A stretch of 42,956 nt of DNA from Streptomyces sp. UW30 (GTDB taxonomy: Bacteria > Actinomycetota > Actinomycetes > Streptomycetales > Streptomycetaceae). The DNA is taken from NCBI RefSeq assembly GCF_008042075.1, contig NZ_RDBN01000037.1, forward strand, positions 1,611,548 to 1,654,503, given 5' to 3'. Under the pieces are notes generated by a model. That model was not told the origin of the DNA. It searched no databases and worked only from the letters and a program-made list of their open reading frames with translations. A program made the translations under genes and the position numbers. Within the stretch, counting starts at the first letter, position 1. The number at the start of each line of letters is the position of its first letter. Below are positions 22,324-30,747 of the stretch, one piece after another.

Positions 22324-22737
22324 TCATCCGTCGAGGAAACGCAACAGCTCGGCGGTGACGAACTGGGGGTTCTCCTCGACGAGCCAGTGCCCGGCGTGCG
22401 GCACGTCCACCGCCCGCACGATGTTGGTCATGCGCGGGGACACAGTGCGTCGGATCGAGTTGAGCTGCCCTTGGGCGGTCATGAGCAGGGCCGGGACACG
22501 TGTCGGTGCTGCTTCCACGGTGTCGCGGACGTCTTTGTCGAGGGCGCGGTAGAGCTCGAAGCCGCCCGACAGGACCTTGGGCCGGCTGTACGTTCGTGCG
22601 TACTCGTCGATCTCGGCGCCGGTGAACGGGGACCGGTCAGAGGCGCCACCGAACGCTGTGCCACCGAGCATGATGGTTGCCGCCGTGTGCGCGGACGGAA
22701 GGAAGCGGCGCGCCAACGGCCGTGGTGTTGTGATCAT
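22324..22737 (-). pseudogene. Alpha/beta hydrolase (epoxide hydrolase type) with internal deletion
   Basis: The frame starts MITTPRPLARRFLPSAHTAA and continues IMLGGTAFGGA, which looks like an export signal. It then jumps straight to EIDEYARTYSRP, GGFELYRALDKDVRDTV and VPHAGHWLVEENPQFVTAELLRFL. This second part is the last third of an epoxide-hydrolase-like protein, including the catalytic His in AGHW. The nucleophile elbow, the oxyanion loop and the first acid are absent, roughly 150-200 residues. At 137 residues, against about 300 for the family, it should be inactive. The fusion is in frame, so the deletion did not disturb reading. Confidence 0.75.
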
Positions 22738-22762
22738 GTGTTCCCGTCCTGGAGATGGTGGG

Positions 22763-23263
22763 TCAGCGACCGGTCGCGCCGTCGATGAGTTCGCGGAGGA
22801 TATCCGCGTGGCCCGCGTGTCGGCCGGTCTCCTCGATCATGTGGGTGAGTGCCCAACGGATGCTGGGAGCGGGGCGGCCCGGCTGCGGTCGGGGGACCGG
22901 CGCGCCGAGATCGGGGCACCCGTCGAGAACGTCGTCGGCGCGCTTGACCGCGTCCCGATATCGGGCGACGACATCGGTCACGCTGTCCGCCGGTGCAGCC
23001 TGGAATGTCGCCTGCCAGTCGGTGATGTCATCCCCGAGGAACATCGAGCGCTCGACGAAAGTCAGGTGGTTGAGCAGGCCGAGCAGGTTCGTGCCTGACG
23101 GCACTGCCGCTGTTCGCACCTGCGGTTCGCCGGCGCCCTCGACCTTCGCGGCGATCGAGGTCCGGAAGTAGTTGAGGAACCCGCGCAGGACCTCGGTCTC
23201 GCTGCTTCCGGTCCGGGGCGGCGGGGTGTCGCGGCGGCGGTTGCGGCGCGTGGTGTTGGGCAC
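22763..23263 (-). CDS. DinB-family protein (DUF664-like, putative mycothiol-dependent enzyme)
   Basis: A 166-residue four-helix protein. ETEVLRGFLNYFRTSIAAKVEG begins helix 1. LLGLLNHLTFVERSMF supplies the first metal-ligand His, and HMIEETGRHAGHADILRELIDG supplies two more His residues. This three-His geometry is that of the DinB/YfiT metalloenzyme superfamily, whose actinobacterial DUF664 members are often suggested to be mycothiol S-transferases. The N-terminus (residues 1-19) is basic and may be shorter if a later start is used. The gene sits 25 bases from the hydrolase remnant and upstream of the broken methyltransferase, but looks intact. Confidence 0.85.
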   Translation of the reverse strand: MPNTTRRNRRRDTPPPRTGSSETEVLRGFLNYFRTSIAAKVEGAGEPQVRTAAVPSGTNLLGLLNHLTFVERSMFLGDDITDWQATFQAAPADSVTDVVARYRDAVKRADDVLDGCPDLGAPVPRPQPGRPAPSIRWALTHMIEETGRHAGHADILRELIDGATGR

Positions 23264-23311
23264 CGTGGTCTCCCTTCATTGACGGGGGCGGGAGCGGCGC
23301 CGGCCGCCGTG

Positions 23312-23501
23312 TCAGGCGGTGCGGCGGATGAGAAGGACGTGGTCGGTGACCTCGGCGATACGCCCGTCCGGTCCGGACGCGATCCGCCGGGGTGCGTCGG
23401 CTTGCTCGACTGTCCATGTCTGCAGGGCCAGGTCGATACCCGCGGCGACTTACCGCCGGCGTCGGGCCCGGGGCTGCGGGTGCCGGGATCCTGGTGCTCA
23501 T
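23312..23501 (-). pseudogene. Methyltransferase remnant, ends kept and core lost
   Basis: A start ATG at 23501 with CGGAG before it gives MSTRIPAPAAPG. After about 17 codons the frame changes, and the protein resumes as VAAGIDLALQTWTVEQADAPRRI and DGRIAEVTDHVLLIRRTA to a stop at 23312. The second part matches the C-terminus of class I SAM methyltransferases (a usual ending is TLTDHVLRLRR). The SAM-binding core of some 160 residues is gone. The gene is divergent from the XRE-cupin gene, a pairing common in actinomycetes in which the regulator controls the methyltransferase. Confidence 0.7.
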
Positions 23502-23561
23502 CAAGGCTCCGTGTGTCGGTATGCACAGAGTCTTGCCGGGCACCCCACGACCTGGCACGAA

Positions 23562-23582
23562 ATCTTGCGGTAACGGCAAGAT
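23562..23582. promoter_or_regulatory. 21-bp near-perfect palindrome before the XRE-cupin gene
   Basis: Arms ATCTTGCGGT and ACGGCAAGAT around a central A differ at one symmetric position pair (plus the unpaired centre). The palindrome ends six bases before the XRE-cupin ATG. A further half-site CTTGCCG is at 23532-23538. It is very likely the regulator's own operator, shared with the divergent methyltransferase. Confidence 0.75.
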
Positions 23583-23588
23583 GGCCTG

Positions 23589-24144
23589 ATGGATCGCAAG
23601 ACGGACGGCGAAGTGCTCGACGCGGTGGGGCCGCGCCTTCGTGCGCTGCGTCGTGCGCGCGGCATCACCCTCGCCGACCTCGCGGCGACGACCGGCGTGT
23701 CGGAGAGCACTCTGTCCCGGCTGGAGAGCGGGCAGCGCCGGCCGAGCCTGGAATTGCTGCTGCCGCTGGCCCGTACCTATGACGTCCCGTTGGACGACCT
23801 CGTGGGCGCCCCGCGCCATGGCGACCCCCGGATACACCTCAAGCCGATCAGGCGGTTCGGGATGACGTTCGTGCCCCTGTCCCGGCGACCGGGTGGGGTG
23901 CACGCGTTCAAGATGCTTCGAATGGCTTTACGTGCTGGGCGGACGCCTGCGGCTCGTGATCGGCGAGCGCGACCTGACGCTGGCGCCCGGTGAGGCAGCC
24001 GAGTTCGACACGTCCTTGCCCCACTGGCTGGGCAGCGCCGACGGCGGCGTGGTTGAGCTTCTCATCCTGTTCGGCCTGCAAGGGGTGCGGGCGCACGTAC
24101 GCACCGACCCTCATCGACCGCCGCAGGCCGGGAGTCGGCGGTGA
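23589..24144 (+). pseudogene. XRE-cupin regulator broken by a small internal deletion
   Basis: Residues 10-70 form a clear XRE HTH (RLRALRRARGITLADLAATTG, SESTLSRLESGQRRPSLELL). The linker reads HLKPIRRFGMTFVPLSRRPG and reaches VHAFKM near 23915. A cupin then follows in another frame: EWLYVLGGRLRLVIGERDLTLAPGEAAEFD and SLPHWLGSADGG, to the stop at 24144. Normal family members have about 15 residues (a PGR-rich loop and HEGYEW) between KM and EWLYVL, so the loss combines a deletion with a frameshift. The first frame ends at 23993, yielding an HTH without a sensor domain. The upstream operator is intact. Confidence 0.8.
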
Positions 24145-24161
24145 GATCAGCGGGCGCTGCG

Positions 24162-24204
24162 AAGGGCGCCTGACGGGCATACACCCAGGTCAGGCGCCCT
24201 TTTT
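24162..24204 (+). terminator. Strong intrinsic terminator
   Basis: AAGGGCGCCTGAC (24162-24174) pairs with GTCAGGCGCCCTT (24189-24201), a 13-bp perfect stem with an inner GGG/CCC, followed by T residues to 24204. It ends transcription of the XRE-cupin gene and probably also acts on the convergent aldehyde dehydrogenase gene. Confidence 0.9.
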
Positions 24205-24210
24205 CGGTCT

Positions 24211-25734
24211 CTAGAAGAAGCCCAGCTTCTTCGGCGCGTACGACACCAGAAGATTCTTGGTCTGCTGGTAGTGCTCCAGCATCATCTTGTGCGTCTCACG
24301 GCCGATGCCCGACCCCTTGTAGCCGCCGAACGCCGCGTGCGCCGGGTACGCGTGGTAGCAGTTCGTCCACACACGGCCCGCCTGGATCGCGCGGCCCGCG
24401 CGGTACGCGGTGTTGATGTCCCGCGTCCACACGCCCGCCCCGAGGCCGTACAGCGTGTCGTTGGCGATCTTGATGGCGTCGTCGAAGTCGTCGAAGGACG
24501 TCACCGAGACGACCGGTCCGAAGATCTCCTCCTGGAAGATCCGCATGCGGTTGTCGCCCTCGAAGATGGTCGGCTGGACGTAGTAGCCGCCCTTCAACTC
24601 GCCGTCGTGCTCGATGCGTTCGCCACCCGTGAGAACCCGGGCGCCTTCCTGCCGGCCGATGTCGAGGTAGGAGAGGATCTTCTCCAACTGGTCGTTGGAG
24701 GCCTGGGCGCCGATCATCGTGTCCGTGTCGAGCGGGTGGCCGGTCTTGATCTGCTCCGTCCGGGCGATCGCCGCCTCCATGAACTCGGCGTAGTGGCCCC
24801 GCTGGACCAGCGCCCGGGACGGGCACGTGCACACTTCGCCCTGGTTGAGCGCGAACATCGTGAACCCCTCGAGCGCCTTGTCCCGGAAGTCGTCGTTCGC
24901 CGCCCAGACATCGTCGAAGAAAATGTTCGGGGACTTGCCGCCGAGTTCGAGGGTGACCGGGGTGATGTTCTCGGAGGCGTACTGCATGATCAGCCGGCCG
25001 GTCGTCGTCTCACCGGTGAACGCCACTTTGGCCACCCGGGGGCTGGACGCCAGCGGCTTTCCCGCCTCCACACCGAAGCCGTTCACGATGTTGAGCACGC
25101 CGGGCGGGAGCAGATCGGCGACCAGGCTCAGCCAGTAGTGAATGGACGCCGGGGTCTGCTCGGCCGGCTTGAGCACGACCGCGTTGCCCGCCGCCAGCGC
25201 CGGAGCGAGTTTCCACGTCGCCATGAGGATCGGGAAGTTCCACGGGATGATCTGCGCGACCACGCCCAACGGCTCATGGAAGTGGTACGCCACCGTGTCG
25301 TCGTCGACCTCGCCGAGCGACCCCTCCTGCGCCCTGATCGCGCCCGCGAAGTAGCGGAAGTGGTCGATGGCCAGCGGAATGTCCGCCGCCAGCGTCTCCC
25401 GTACCGGCTTGCCGTTCTCCCAGCTCTCGGCGACGGCCAGCTTCTCCAGGTTCGCCTCCATCCGGTCGGCGATCTTCAGCAGGATGTCGGCGCGTTCGGT
25501 CACCGACGTCCGGCCCCACGCCGGGGCGGCCGCGTGCGCCGCGTCCAACGCCCGCTCCACGTCCTGCGCCGTGCCCCGCGCGATCTCGGTGAACGGCTGC
25601 CCATTCACCGGCGTCGGGTTCTCGAAGTACTGCCCCCGGATCGGCGGCACGTACTCACCGCCGATGAAGTGGTCGTAGCGCGCCTGGTAGGAGACGATCG
25701 CACCCTCGGTGCCGGGCGCCGCGTAACGGGTCAT
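24211..25734 (-). CDS. NAD-dependent aldehyde dehydrogenase, ExaC/AldB type
   Basis: A 507-residue protein of normal family length. It oxidises acetaldehyde and similar aliphatic aldehydes to acids with [24 protein letters not shown] (163-183) forms the cofactor site with K189 in [19 protein letters not shown]263 in LELGGKSPN, and C302 in [11 protein letters not shown] are the catalytic set. [13 protein letters not shown] and the C-terminus [17 protein letters not shown] are typical of the acetaldehyde dehydrogenase II subgroup. GGAGG precedes the ATG. The gene lies 121 bases downstream of the GAF-type regulator on the same strand, an arrangement seen in actinomycetes where that protein activates the dehydrogenase. 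Confidence 0.95.
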   Translation of the reverse strand: MTRYAAPGTEGAIVSYQARYDHFIGGEYVPPIRGQYFENPTPVNGQPFTEIARGTAQDVERALDAAHAAAPAWGRTSVTERADILLKIADRMEANLEKLAVAESWENGKPVRETLAADIPLAIDHFRYFAGAIRAQEGSLGEVDDDTVAYHFHEPLGVVAQIIPWNFPILMATWKLAPALAAGNAVVLKPAEQTPASIHYWLSLVADLLPPGVLNIVNGFGVEAGKPLASSPRVAKVAFTGETTTGRLIMQYASENITPVTLELGGKSPNIFFDDVWAANDDFRDKALEGFTMFALNQGEVCTCPSRALVQRGHYAEFMEAAIARTEQIKTGHPLDTDTMIGAQASNDQLEKILSYLDIGRQEGARVLTGGERIEHDGELKGGYYVQPTIFEGDNRMRIFQEEIFGPVVSVTSFDDFDDAIKIANDTLYGLGAGVWTRDINTAYRAGRAIQAGRVWTNCYHAYPAHAAFGGYKGSGIGRETHKMMLEHYQQTKNLLVSYAPKKLGFF

Positions 25735-25855
25735 ACTGCTCTGCCTCCCGAAGAAGCGCTGCCCGCCGTTGGGCAGCTCTCGGCGCGAGGCTAGGCACGG
25801 AGAGGTTGCAAGTACGTTGCGTGCGCCGGGGATTCCATCAGTGTCGGTGGATCGG

Positions 25856-27169
25856 TCAGCGTGTCGGACGGCGCTCCCGCGCGGGCGGTGCCGTGAGTTC
25901 GGACTCCAGCGCGGCCAGCCGCGACCGCACCGCCGACGTCGGACGCACGACCGCGAGCGCCCGCCATATGTCGAGGTCGTCCTCGCCCCACGGCGCGTGC
26001 GCCCAGTCGGCCAACAGGTCGGGGTCGCGGCGGGCGATCAACGCCGTGCGCAGACCGTCGGCGAGCAGCCGCCTGAGCCGCACCACCGCGGGTGCCTGGG
26101 AGCCGGGCAGCAGCGGACCCGCGTACACCGCAGCCGCGCCCGTGATCGCGCCCGTCTCCAGGCGGCGCTCGACGACCGACACATCCGACTCGACCGGCAC
26201 CGTGAGCCGGTACGGCCGCGAGGCGAGCAGGCCGGGCCCGAGTATCCGGCGCAGCCGAGCCAGTTCCGCCCGCAGGGTCACGGGCGTGACCGACTCGTCC
26301 TCGTACAACGCGCACAGCAACTCGTCACCGGTCAGCCCCTCCGGGTGGCGGGCCAGCAGCACCAGGATCTCGCTGTGCCTGCGACTGAGCCGGACGCGGC
26401 GGCCACCGATACGCAGCGTCGCCTCGTCGCGGCCAAGCGCCGACAGCTCTGGCCTGTCCGCGGCGGGCAACTGCGGAGCGAGCAGTGCCAGATGGGACTC
26501 CGCGGCACGCGCCACCGCCTGCACGAACCCCAGACTGTGCGGATGCGCGAGCCCGTCACCGCCGGTGATGTCCACCGCGCCGAGCACCCGCCCGGTCCGC
26601 GGATCGTGCACCGGCGCCGCCGCACAGGTCCAGGGCTGCACCTGGCGGATGAAGTGCTCGGCCGCGAACACCTGCACCGGCCGGTCCACGGCGACCGCCG
26701 TACCCGGCGCGTTCGTCCCGACCGCGCTCTCCGCCCACCGCGCACCCGGCACGAAGTTCATGTGCCCTGCCCTGCGCCGGGTCGTCGCATCGCCCTCCAC
26801 CCACAGCAGCCTGCCGTGCTCGTCGCACACCGCGAGGAGATGCTCCCCGTCGACGGCGAACGTGCCCAGCAGCTCCCGGAACAGCGGCATCACCCGTGCC
26901 AGCGGATGCTCCGCGCGGTAGGCGCCGAGATCGCCGTCCGCGAGTTCCACGCACGCCGTGCCGTCCGGACCGACACCGGCCCGAGCGGAGCGCCGCCACG
27001 AGTCGGCCACCACGGCACGCACCGGCTTCGGCACGGTGCCCACTTCGGTGAACGTCTCATGCGCACGGCGCAGCGCGCGTACGCGCTCGGCAGGGTCGGC
27101 CCCCGCTTCGAGAGCCACCCACGGATCGGTCAACTCGGCCTCCCCGGAAAGCAATGCGGCTGGGGACAT
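25856..27169 (-). CDS. GAF-domain regulator (AcoR-like N-terminus, winged-helix C-terminus)
   Basis: A 437-residue protein. The ATG at 27169 follows GGAG at seven bases. The open frame extends much further upstream, but that part is antisense to other genes. Residues 30-95 carry the [10 protein letters not shown] and [13 protein letters not shown] signature of AcoR-type activators. About 95-230 form a GAF domain ([63 protein letters not shown]). Residues 250-325 are a winged helix of response-regulator type ([34 protein letters not shown]). There is no AAA+ domain, so it does not depend on sigma-54. The GAF may sense an aldehyde or alcohol. It is the likely regulator of the adjoining aldehyde dehydrogenase gene. 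Confidence 0.85.
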   Translation of the reverse strand: MSPAALLSGEAELTDPWVALEAGADPAERVRALRRAHETFTEVGTVPKPVRAVVADSWRRSARAGVGPDGTACVELADGDLGAYRAEHPLARVMPLFRELLGTFAVDGEHLLAVCDEHGRLLWVEGDATTRRRAGHMNFVPGARWAESAVGTNAPGTAVAVDRPVQVFAAEHFIRQVQPWTCAAAPVHDPRTGRVLGAVDITGGDGLAHPHSLGFVQAVARAAESHLALLAPQLPAADRPELSALGRDEATLRIGGRRVRLSRRHSEILVLLARHPEGLTGDELLCALYEDESVTPVTLRAELARLRRILGPGLLASRPYRLTVPVESDVSVVERRLETGAITGAAAVYAGPLLPGSQAPAVVRLRRLLADGLRTALIARRDPDLLADWAHAPWGEDDLDIWRALAVVRPTSAVRSRLAALESELTAPPARERRPTR

Positions 27170-27252
27170 CGTCACTCCGGGTACGCGCGCGGACAACCTT
27201 TTCGACGAGGGGCACCCGAACGACGGCCCGATGGGCGCAGATGTGCGAGCCC

Positions 27253-27852
27253 TCAGGCGGCGTTGACCAGGCGTATGTAGTGCGTCCAGTCCCAGTGCGG
27301 ACCGGGATCGGTGTGGTCGGTTCCGGGCACCTCGTAGTGCCCGATGATGTGCGCCCGGTCCTTCGGTATGCCGTACCTGGCGCAGATCACCGCCGTGAGG
27401 CGGGCGGACGTCTCGTACAGGACGTCGGTGAAGTATTCGGGCCGGTCGATCCAGCCCTCGTGCTCGATGCCGATGCTGCGCATGTTGTGGTCCCAGTCCC
27501 CGGCGTGCCAGGCGATGTCGGCCTCGCGAACGCACTGGGTGGTGTGCCCGTCGGCCGACCGGACGACGTAGTGGGCGGACACCCGCTTCTTGGGGTTTTC
27601 GAAGAGGAACACGGAGTTGGGGTAGCTGGTCTGTGTCATGTGGATGATCACGCGATCGACGGGATGGGACGTAGGACGGTTCGCCACCGTGTAGTTGGCG
27701 GTGCTCGCCGGCTGCCACTCGGCGAGCGGATAGTCCGGCCCCGGGATGTGGGCTCCGGCCCGCCATTCGGGGAGCAGGGCGTACGGGACGGCGGCGAGGG
27801 CGGTGCCTTGCAGGATCTGCCGTCGGGTGAAGCGTGGTCTTGCGCGTTCCAA
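27253..27852 (-). CDS. Tat-exported N-acetylmuramoyl-L-alanine amidase (Amidase_2)
   Basis: A 199-residue exported enzyme. The only sensible start is a TTG at 27852, since an in-frame stop lies 18 bases upstream; its ribosome site is weak. FTRRQILQGTALAAVPYALL is a Tat signal (RR at 10-11). The Amidase_2/PGRP fold shows H71 in RVIIHMTQT, SAHYVVRSADG, WHAGD, SIGIEHEGW, IIGHYEVPGTDHTDPGPHWDW with H180 and D182 as further zinc-site residues. Amidase_2 enzymes cleave the bond between muramic acid and L-alanine in peptidoglycan. At this size it has no separate wall-binding domain. Its position downstream of the acetamidase gene on the same strand may be coincidental. Confidence 0.9.
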   Translation of the reverse strand: MERARPRFTRRQILQGTALAAVPYALLPEWRAGAHIPGPDYPLAEWQPASTANYTVANRPTSHPVDRVIIHMTQTSYPNSVFLFENPKKRVSAHYVVRSADGHTTQCVREADIAWHAGDWDHNMRSIGIEHEGWIDRPEYFTDVLYETSARLTAVICARYGIPKDRAHIIGHYEVPGTDHTDPGPHWDWTHYIRLVNAA

Positions 27853-27893
27853 GAGGGGAATTGCCTTTCAGCGTTGGTGATTGTCCGTCGGGG

Positions 27894-27921
27894 CGGACGT
27901 CGGACGTCGGACAGCGGACGC
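27894..27921. repeat. Four-copy 7-bp tandem repeat
   Basis: CGGACGT, CGGACGT, CGGACAG, CGGACGC run head to tail in the 75-base gap between the acetamidase stop and the amidase start. The repeat lies within the amidase promoter/leader region. Confidence 0.75.
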
Positions 27922-27927
27922 AGGCGC

Positions 27928-28938
27928 TCAGCGCAGTGTCGCCGCCGTCTCCCGCAGCCGCGCGTGCACACCGCGGTGTGTCTCGCCCGCCGGCAGCCAC
28001 TGCTTGCGGATCTTGGCCACGCACGTGTAGTTGGTGTCGCACACGTTGGCCAGCGGTGACTCGACGGCCTGGGTCGCGAACTGGTACGCGTCCAGCTCAC
28101 TGAACCCGTAGTCGCGCACGAGCCACTGCACCAGGTCGAGCTGGGATATCCGGAACGCGTCCTCCAACGGCCGCGCCGAGCCCGTCGAGATGATGTGCGT
28201 GTCCGACTCGATGCGCGGCCACGGTGTGGCGAGCCCCTTGAGCAGCTCGACGATCACCACGGTGTTCATCGCGCACTCGACCGCGACCCCACAGGTCTCG
28301 CCCTCTCCCTGCCGGGCGTGCCCGTCGCCGAGGCTGAGCAGCGCGCCCTCGACGTTCACCCCGAGATAGCAGGTGACGCCCGCCCGCATCTCCGGCGTGT
28401 CCATGTTCCCGCCGTGCGCGTCGGGCACCAGCGCCGAGCGCACCTCCAGATTGGCGGGAGCCACCCCGACGGTGCCGTGCATAGGGTCCATGGGCAGCTC
28501 GGCCTCGATGTCACTGTCGTGGGCCCGGAACAACGCCGTACGTCGGTCCCGGTCGAGCTGCCAGATCCAGACGGTCTCCGGCAGGGGCGGCTGGAGCGTG
28601 GCCGTGGTGTGCGTCGAGGTGAGCGCGCCGAACAACGGAACCGTGGTCGACGCCGCCCAGTCCCGGGCCGGTTCGATCGACACGAAGTGCACTGCGACCG
28701 TGTCACCGGGCTGCGCGCCCTCGATGTGGAAGGGCCCCGTCTGCGGGTTGAGGTACGGGAACTCGCATACCTCGGACACCAGGTCCTTCTCCGACCGCAC
28801 CCGTCCGGCGAAGCAGTCCTCGGTGTACAGGTCGAGGACCGTGCCGGGCGCGATGCGCGCCACGGGCGGGGCGCCGCCGAACGTCCAGGCGAACTCGCCG
28901 GGTTCGGGTCGCACGGTCAGGATCCGCGGGTCGCTCAT
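27928..28938 (-). CDS. Acetamidase/formamidase family protein
   Basis: A 336-residue protein of the FmdA_AmdA family, which hydrolyses short amides to ammonia and acid. GTVLDLYTEDCFAGRV, GPFHIEGAQPGDTVAVHF, DPMHGTVGVAP, HGGNMDTPEMRAGVTCYLGV and DGHARQGEGETCGVAVEC are its signature blocks in the usual order. The histidines and acids in HGGNMD and GDGHARQGEGE fit the family's metal site. I start at the ATG at 28938. It overlaps the permease stop by four bases (ATGA), so both are translated from one mRNA. The permease probably brings in the amide or its product. The genes together look like a nitrogen-scavenging operon. Confidence 0.93.
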   Translation of the reverse strand: MSDPRILTVRPEPGEFAWTFGGAPPVARIAPGTVLDLYTEDCFAGRVRSEKDLVSEVCEFPYLNPQTGPFHIEGAQPGDTVAVHFVSIEPARDWAASTTVPLFGALTSTHTTATLQPPLPETVWIWQLDRDRRTALFRAHDSDIEAELPMDPMHGTVGVAPANLEVRSALVPDAHGGNMDTPEMRAGVTCYLGVNVEGALLSLGDGHARQGEGETCGVAVECAMNTVVIVELLKGLATPWPRIESDTHIISTGSARPLEDAFRISQLDLVQWLVRDYGFSELDAYQFATQAVESPLANVCDTNYTCVAKIRKQWLPAGETHRGVHARLRETAATLR

Positions 28939-30431
28939 CGCTGCACTGCTCCGTTCTGAGGAAGGCCGGTGGGGGAGGGGTCGTCGAGATGGACGCGGGC
29001 GGTCTCGGCTATGCGCCCGGGATGGCGTCGCATCAGCACGACCAGGACCACGACCCCGGTCGCCATCCACACCCCGACCACCGATCCCGCGTAGGACACG
29101 GGCGCGGTCAGCTCGGAGACGAAGTCGAAGACGGGCAGCCCCGCGGCGGTCAGCAGTGCGGGCACGAACGCGACGATGCCCAGGAGGGGCAGAAGGAGAT
29201 GCCGCACGGGCTTGAGCGCCTCACGCCTGCGGCGCAGGAAGTAACCGGCACAGGCGAGGTTCACCATGATGTACACGCCGATCACGACCGTGACGATCAC
29301 CGTGGCCAGCAGCAGGAACGCCGTCACGGGATCGTAGGCGAACCCCAGCCCCAGCACGGCTGTGACCGCGATGACGCTCTGTACGGCGATACCGGCGACG
29401 GGCGAGCGGTACTTGGGGTGCAGTATCGCCAGGAAGCGGGGCAGGACGCGGATGCGGGCGAGGGCGAACGCGGTCCGGGTGGAGACGTTGGCACACGCGT
29501 TGGCGTTGGCGATGGCCGAGTTCACCACGGCCAGGAACACCAGCACCCAGAACATTCCGAACGACGCCCGGGCCACACCCTCCCAGGAGGCGGCACCGGA
29601 CGCGCCGAACTCCTCGAAGCGGTCCGGGCCGTAGTACACGCTCATGGCGTAGGTGGTGAGCACGTAGAACAGGCCGATGGCGAGGGCCGAGCCCAGCACC
29701 GCGCGGTGCATCGTGCGGCGTGGGTCCCGCGTCTCCTCGGCCAGCGGGGCCGCGGCCTCGAACCCGGCGAACGCGAGCACCGTGTAGACCGACCCGGCGA
29801 ACACGCCGGTGACGCCCCCGTAGCCCTCAGCGGTGTGCGACGTCCCGAACACCGACAGCGTGTTGTCCCCGCCCGCCTTGCCGATCAGCCAGATGGCGAA
29901 CACCAGCAGGACGAGCACCTCGAAGACACCGAGGATCGTGCCGAACCGCGCCGAGGCACGCACCCCCACATACCCGGAGACAGCTATGACCGCGGCACCC
30001 GCGAGCGCCCACGGCCACCACAGGTCCGCCGGATAGGAGGACCACTCCTGATGCAGCGTGCCCGCCGTGGTGAAGCCCAGTTGCAGCAGGAGCAGGGGCG
30101 GGACCAGCGCCTCGACGAACACATAGCCCCAGCCCACGAGGAAGCCGACGGCGGGATGCAGCCCCTGTGCCACGTACGTGGACACCGAGCCCGCGGCCGG
30201 CAGCTCCCGCGCCAGCTCGGCGACACACGACGCCGTGAACAGGCATGCCACCAACGCGATCAGCACCGACAGCGGCAGGCTCCCGCCCGCGAACGCCGCG
30301 CCCGACGGAATGGACGCCGCGACCGCCGCGGCCGGCGCCATGGCCGTGATGCTCTGGAACAGGACCTCGCGCAATCCGATCGCGTCGCGCCGCAACCCCG
30401 TGGCCCCGAGCTCCGCAGTTTCCCCCGACAT
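28935..30431 (-). CDS. APC-superfamily amino acid/amide permease
   Basis: A 498-residue membrane protein with about 12 hydrophobic helices. The ATG at 30431 follows GAGGGGG; the ATG 15 bases upstream lacks a ribosome site. GLREVLFQSITAMAPAAAVAASIPSG is the first helix with the conserved APC start. GWGYVFVEALVPPLLLLQLGF, FAGFEAAAPLAEETRDPRRT (the APC consensus FxGFE) and NSAIANANACANVSTRTAFALAR follow. The closest type is the AAT/APC family of amino acid permeases. Adjacent and overlapping with acetamidase, it may take up the amide substrate, but the specificity is an inference. An inverted repeat sits between its start and the end of the xylR-side array. Confidence 0.9.
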   Translation of the reverse strand: MSGETAELGATGLRRDAIGLREVLFQSITAMAPAAAVAASIPSGAAFAGGSLPLSVLIALVACLFTASCVAELARELPAAGSVSTYVAQGLHPAVGFLVGWGYVFVEALVPPLLLLQLGFTTAGTLHQEWSSYPADLWWPWALAGAAVIAVSGYVGVRASARFGTILGVFEVLVLLVFAIWLIGKAGGDNTLSVFGTSHTAEGYGGVTGVFAGSVYTVLAFAGFEAAAPLAEETRDPRRTMHRAVLGSALAIGLFYVLTTYAMSVYYGPDRFEEFGASGAASWEGVARASFGMFWVLVFLAVVNSAIANANACANVSTRTAFALARIRVLPRFLAILHPKYRSPVAGIAVQSVIAVTAVLGLGFAYDPVTAFLLLATVIVTVVIGVYIMVNLACAGYFLRRRREALKPVRHLLLPLLGIVAFVPALLTAAGLPVFDFVSELTAPVSYAGSVVGVWMATGVVVLVVLMRRHPGRIAETARVHLDDPSPTGLPQNGAVQR

Positions 30432-30444
30432 GTGAATCCCCCTC

Positions 30445-30500
30445 ATTCACGCCGATGCGTCACGCGTCGTCGTGACTCGACGGCTGCGCCTCGCGTGAAT
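30445..30500. promoter_or_regulatory. Nested inverted repeats in the permease promoter region
   Basis: ATTCACGC (30445-30452) and GCGTGAAT (30493-30500) form an eight-base inverted pair. Inside lies GTCACG-N6-CGTGAC (30459-30476). The element is 14-69 bases upstream of the permease start and could bind a nitrogen- or amide-responsive regulator or fold in the leader. Confidence 0.45.
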
Positions 30501-30610
30501 CACGGTACGGCGCTGGCGGGTTGGGCAGAAGAGCGCGCCTGGTTTCCGTGGACAGCCGCGGTCTTGTGGATAACTCCCTCACTCACACGAGTGAACTCGC
30601 CCTGGAGTAA

Positions 30611-30747
30611 GGCCCGTTCGCGTCCTGAGAGCAGGCCCGACCGTGCCCCGAGAGCAGACCGTCCATGCCCTGGGATCAGGCCCGTCCGAGGCCTGTGCTC
30701 CGGCCCGTCCGCGTCCTGGAATCCTGCCGATCCGAGGCCTGCGATCA
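30611..30747. repeat. Six-copy degenerate 22-23 bp tandem array behind xylR
   Basis: Six units start at 30611, 30634, 30657, 30679, 30702 and 30725, each close to GGCCCGTCC-G-N-G-N-CCTG-N-GATCA. Periods are 23, 23, 22, 23 and 23. The units touch without spacers. The last one ends at the xylR stop (30745-30747). The period is not a multiple of three and no frame stays open with a repeated peptide, so it is not coding. Confidence 0.75.

Noticed and set aside
23028..23903. Long minus-strand frame across the DinB / methyltransferase region
   Set aside because: It contains Pro/Arg-rich low-complexity text except for the short true N-terminus of the methyltransferase remnant. Other frames hold the recognisable proteins.
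27170..28042. N-terminal extension of the GAF regulator frame far beyond its ATG
   Set aside because: The extension is antisense-frame noise across the amidase and acetamidase genes. A ribosome site and the family N-terminus support the start at 27169.
30611..30747. Possible CRISPR array
   Set aside because: The repeat units touch each other with no unique spacers, are degenerate, and no cas gene is present.
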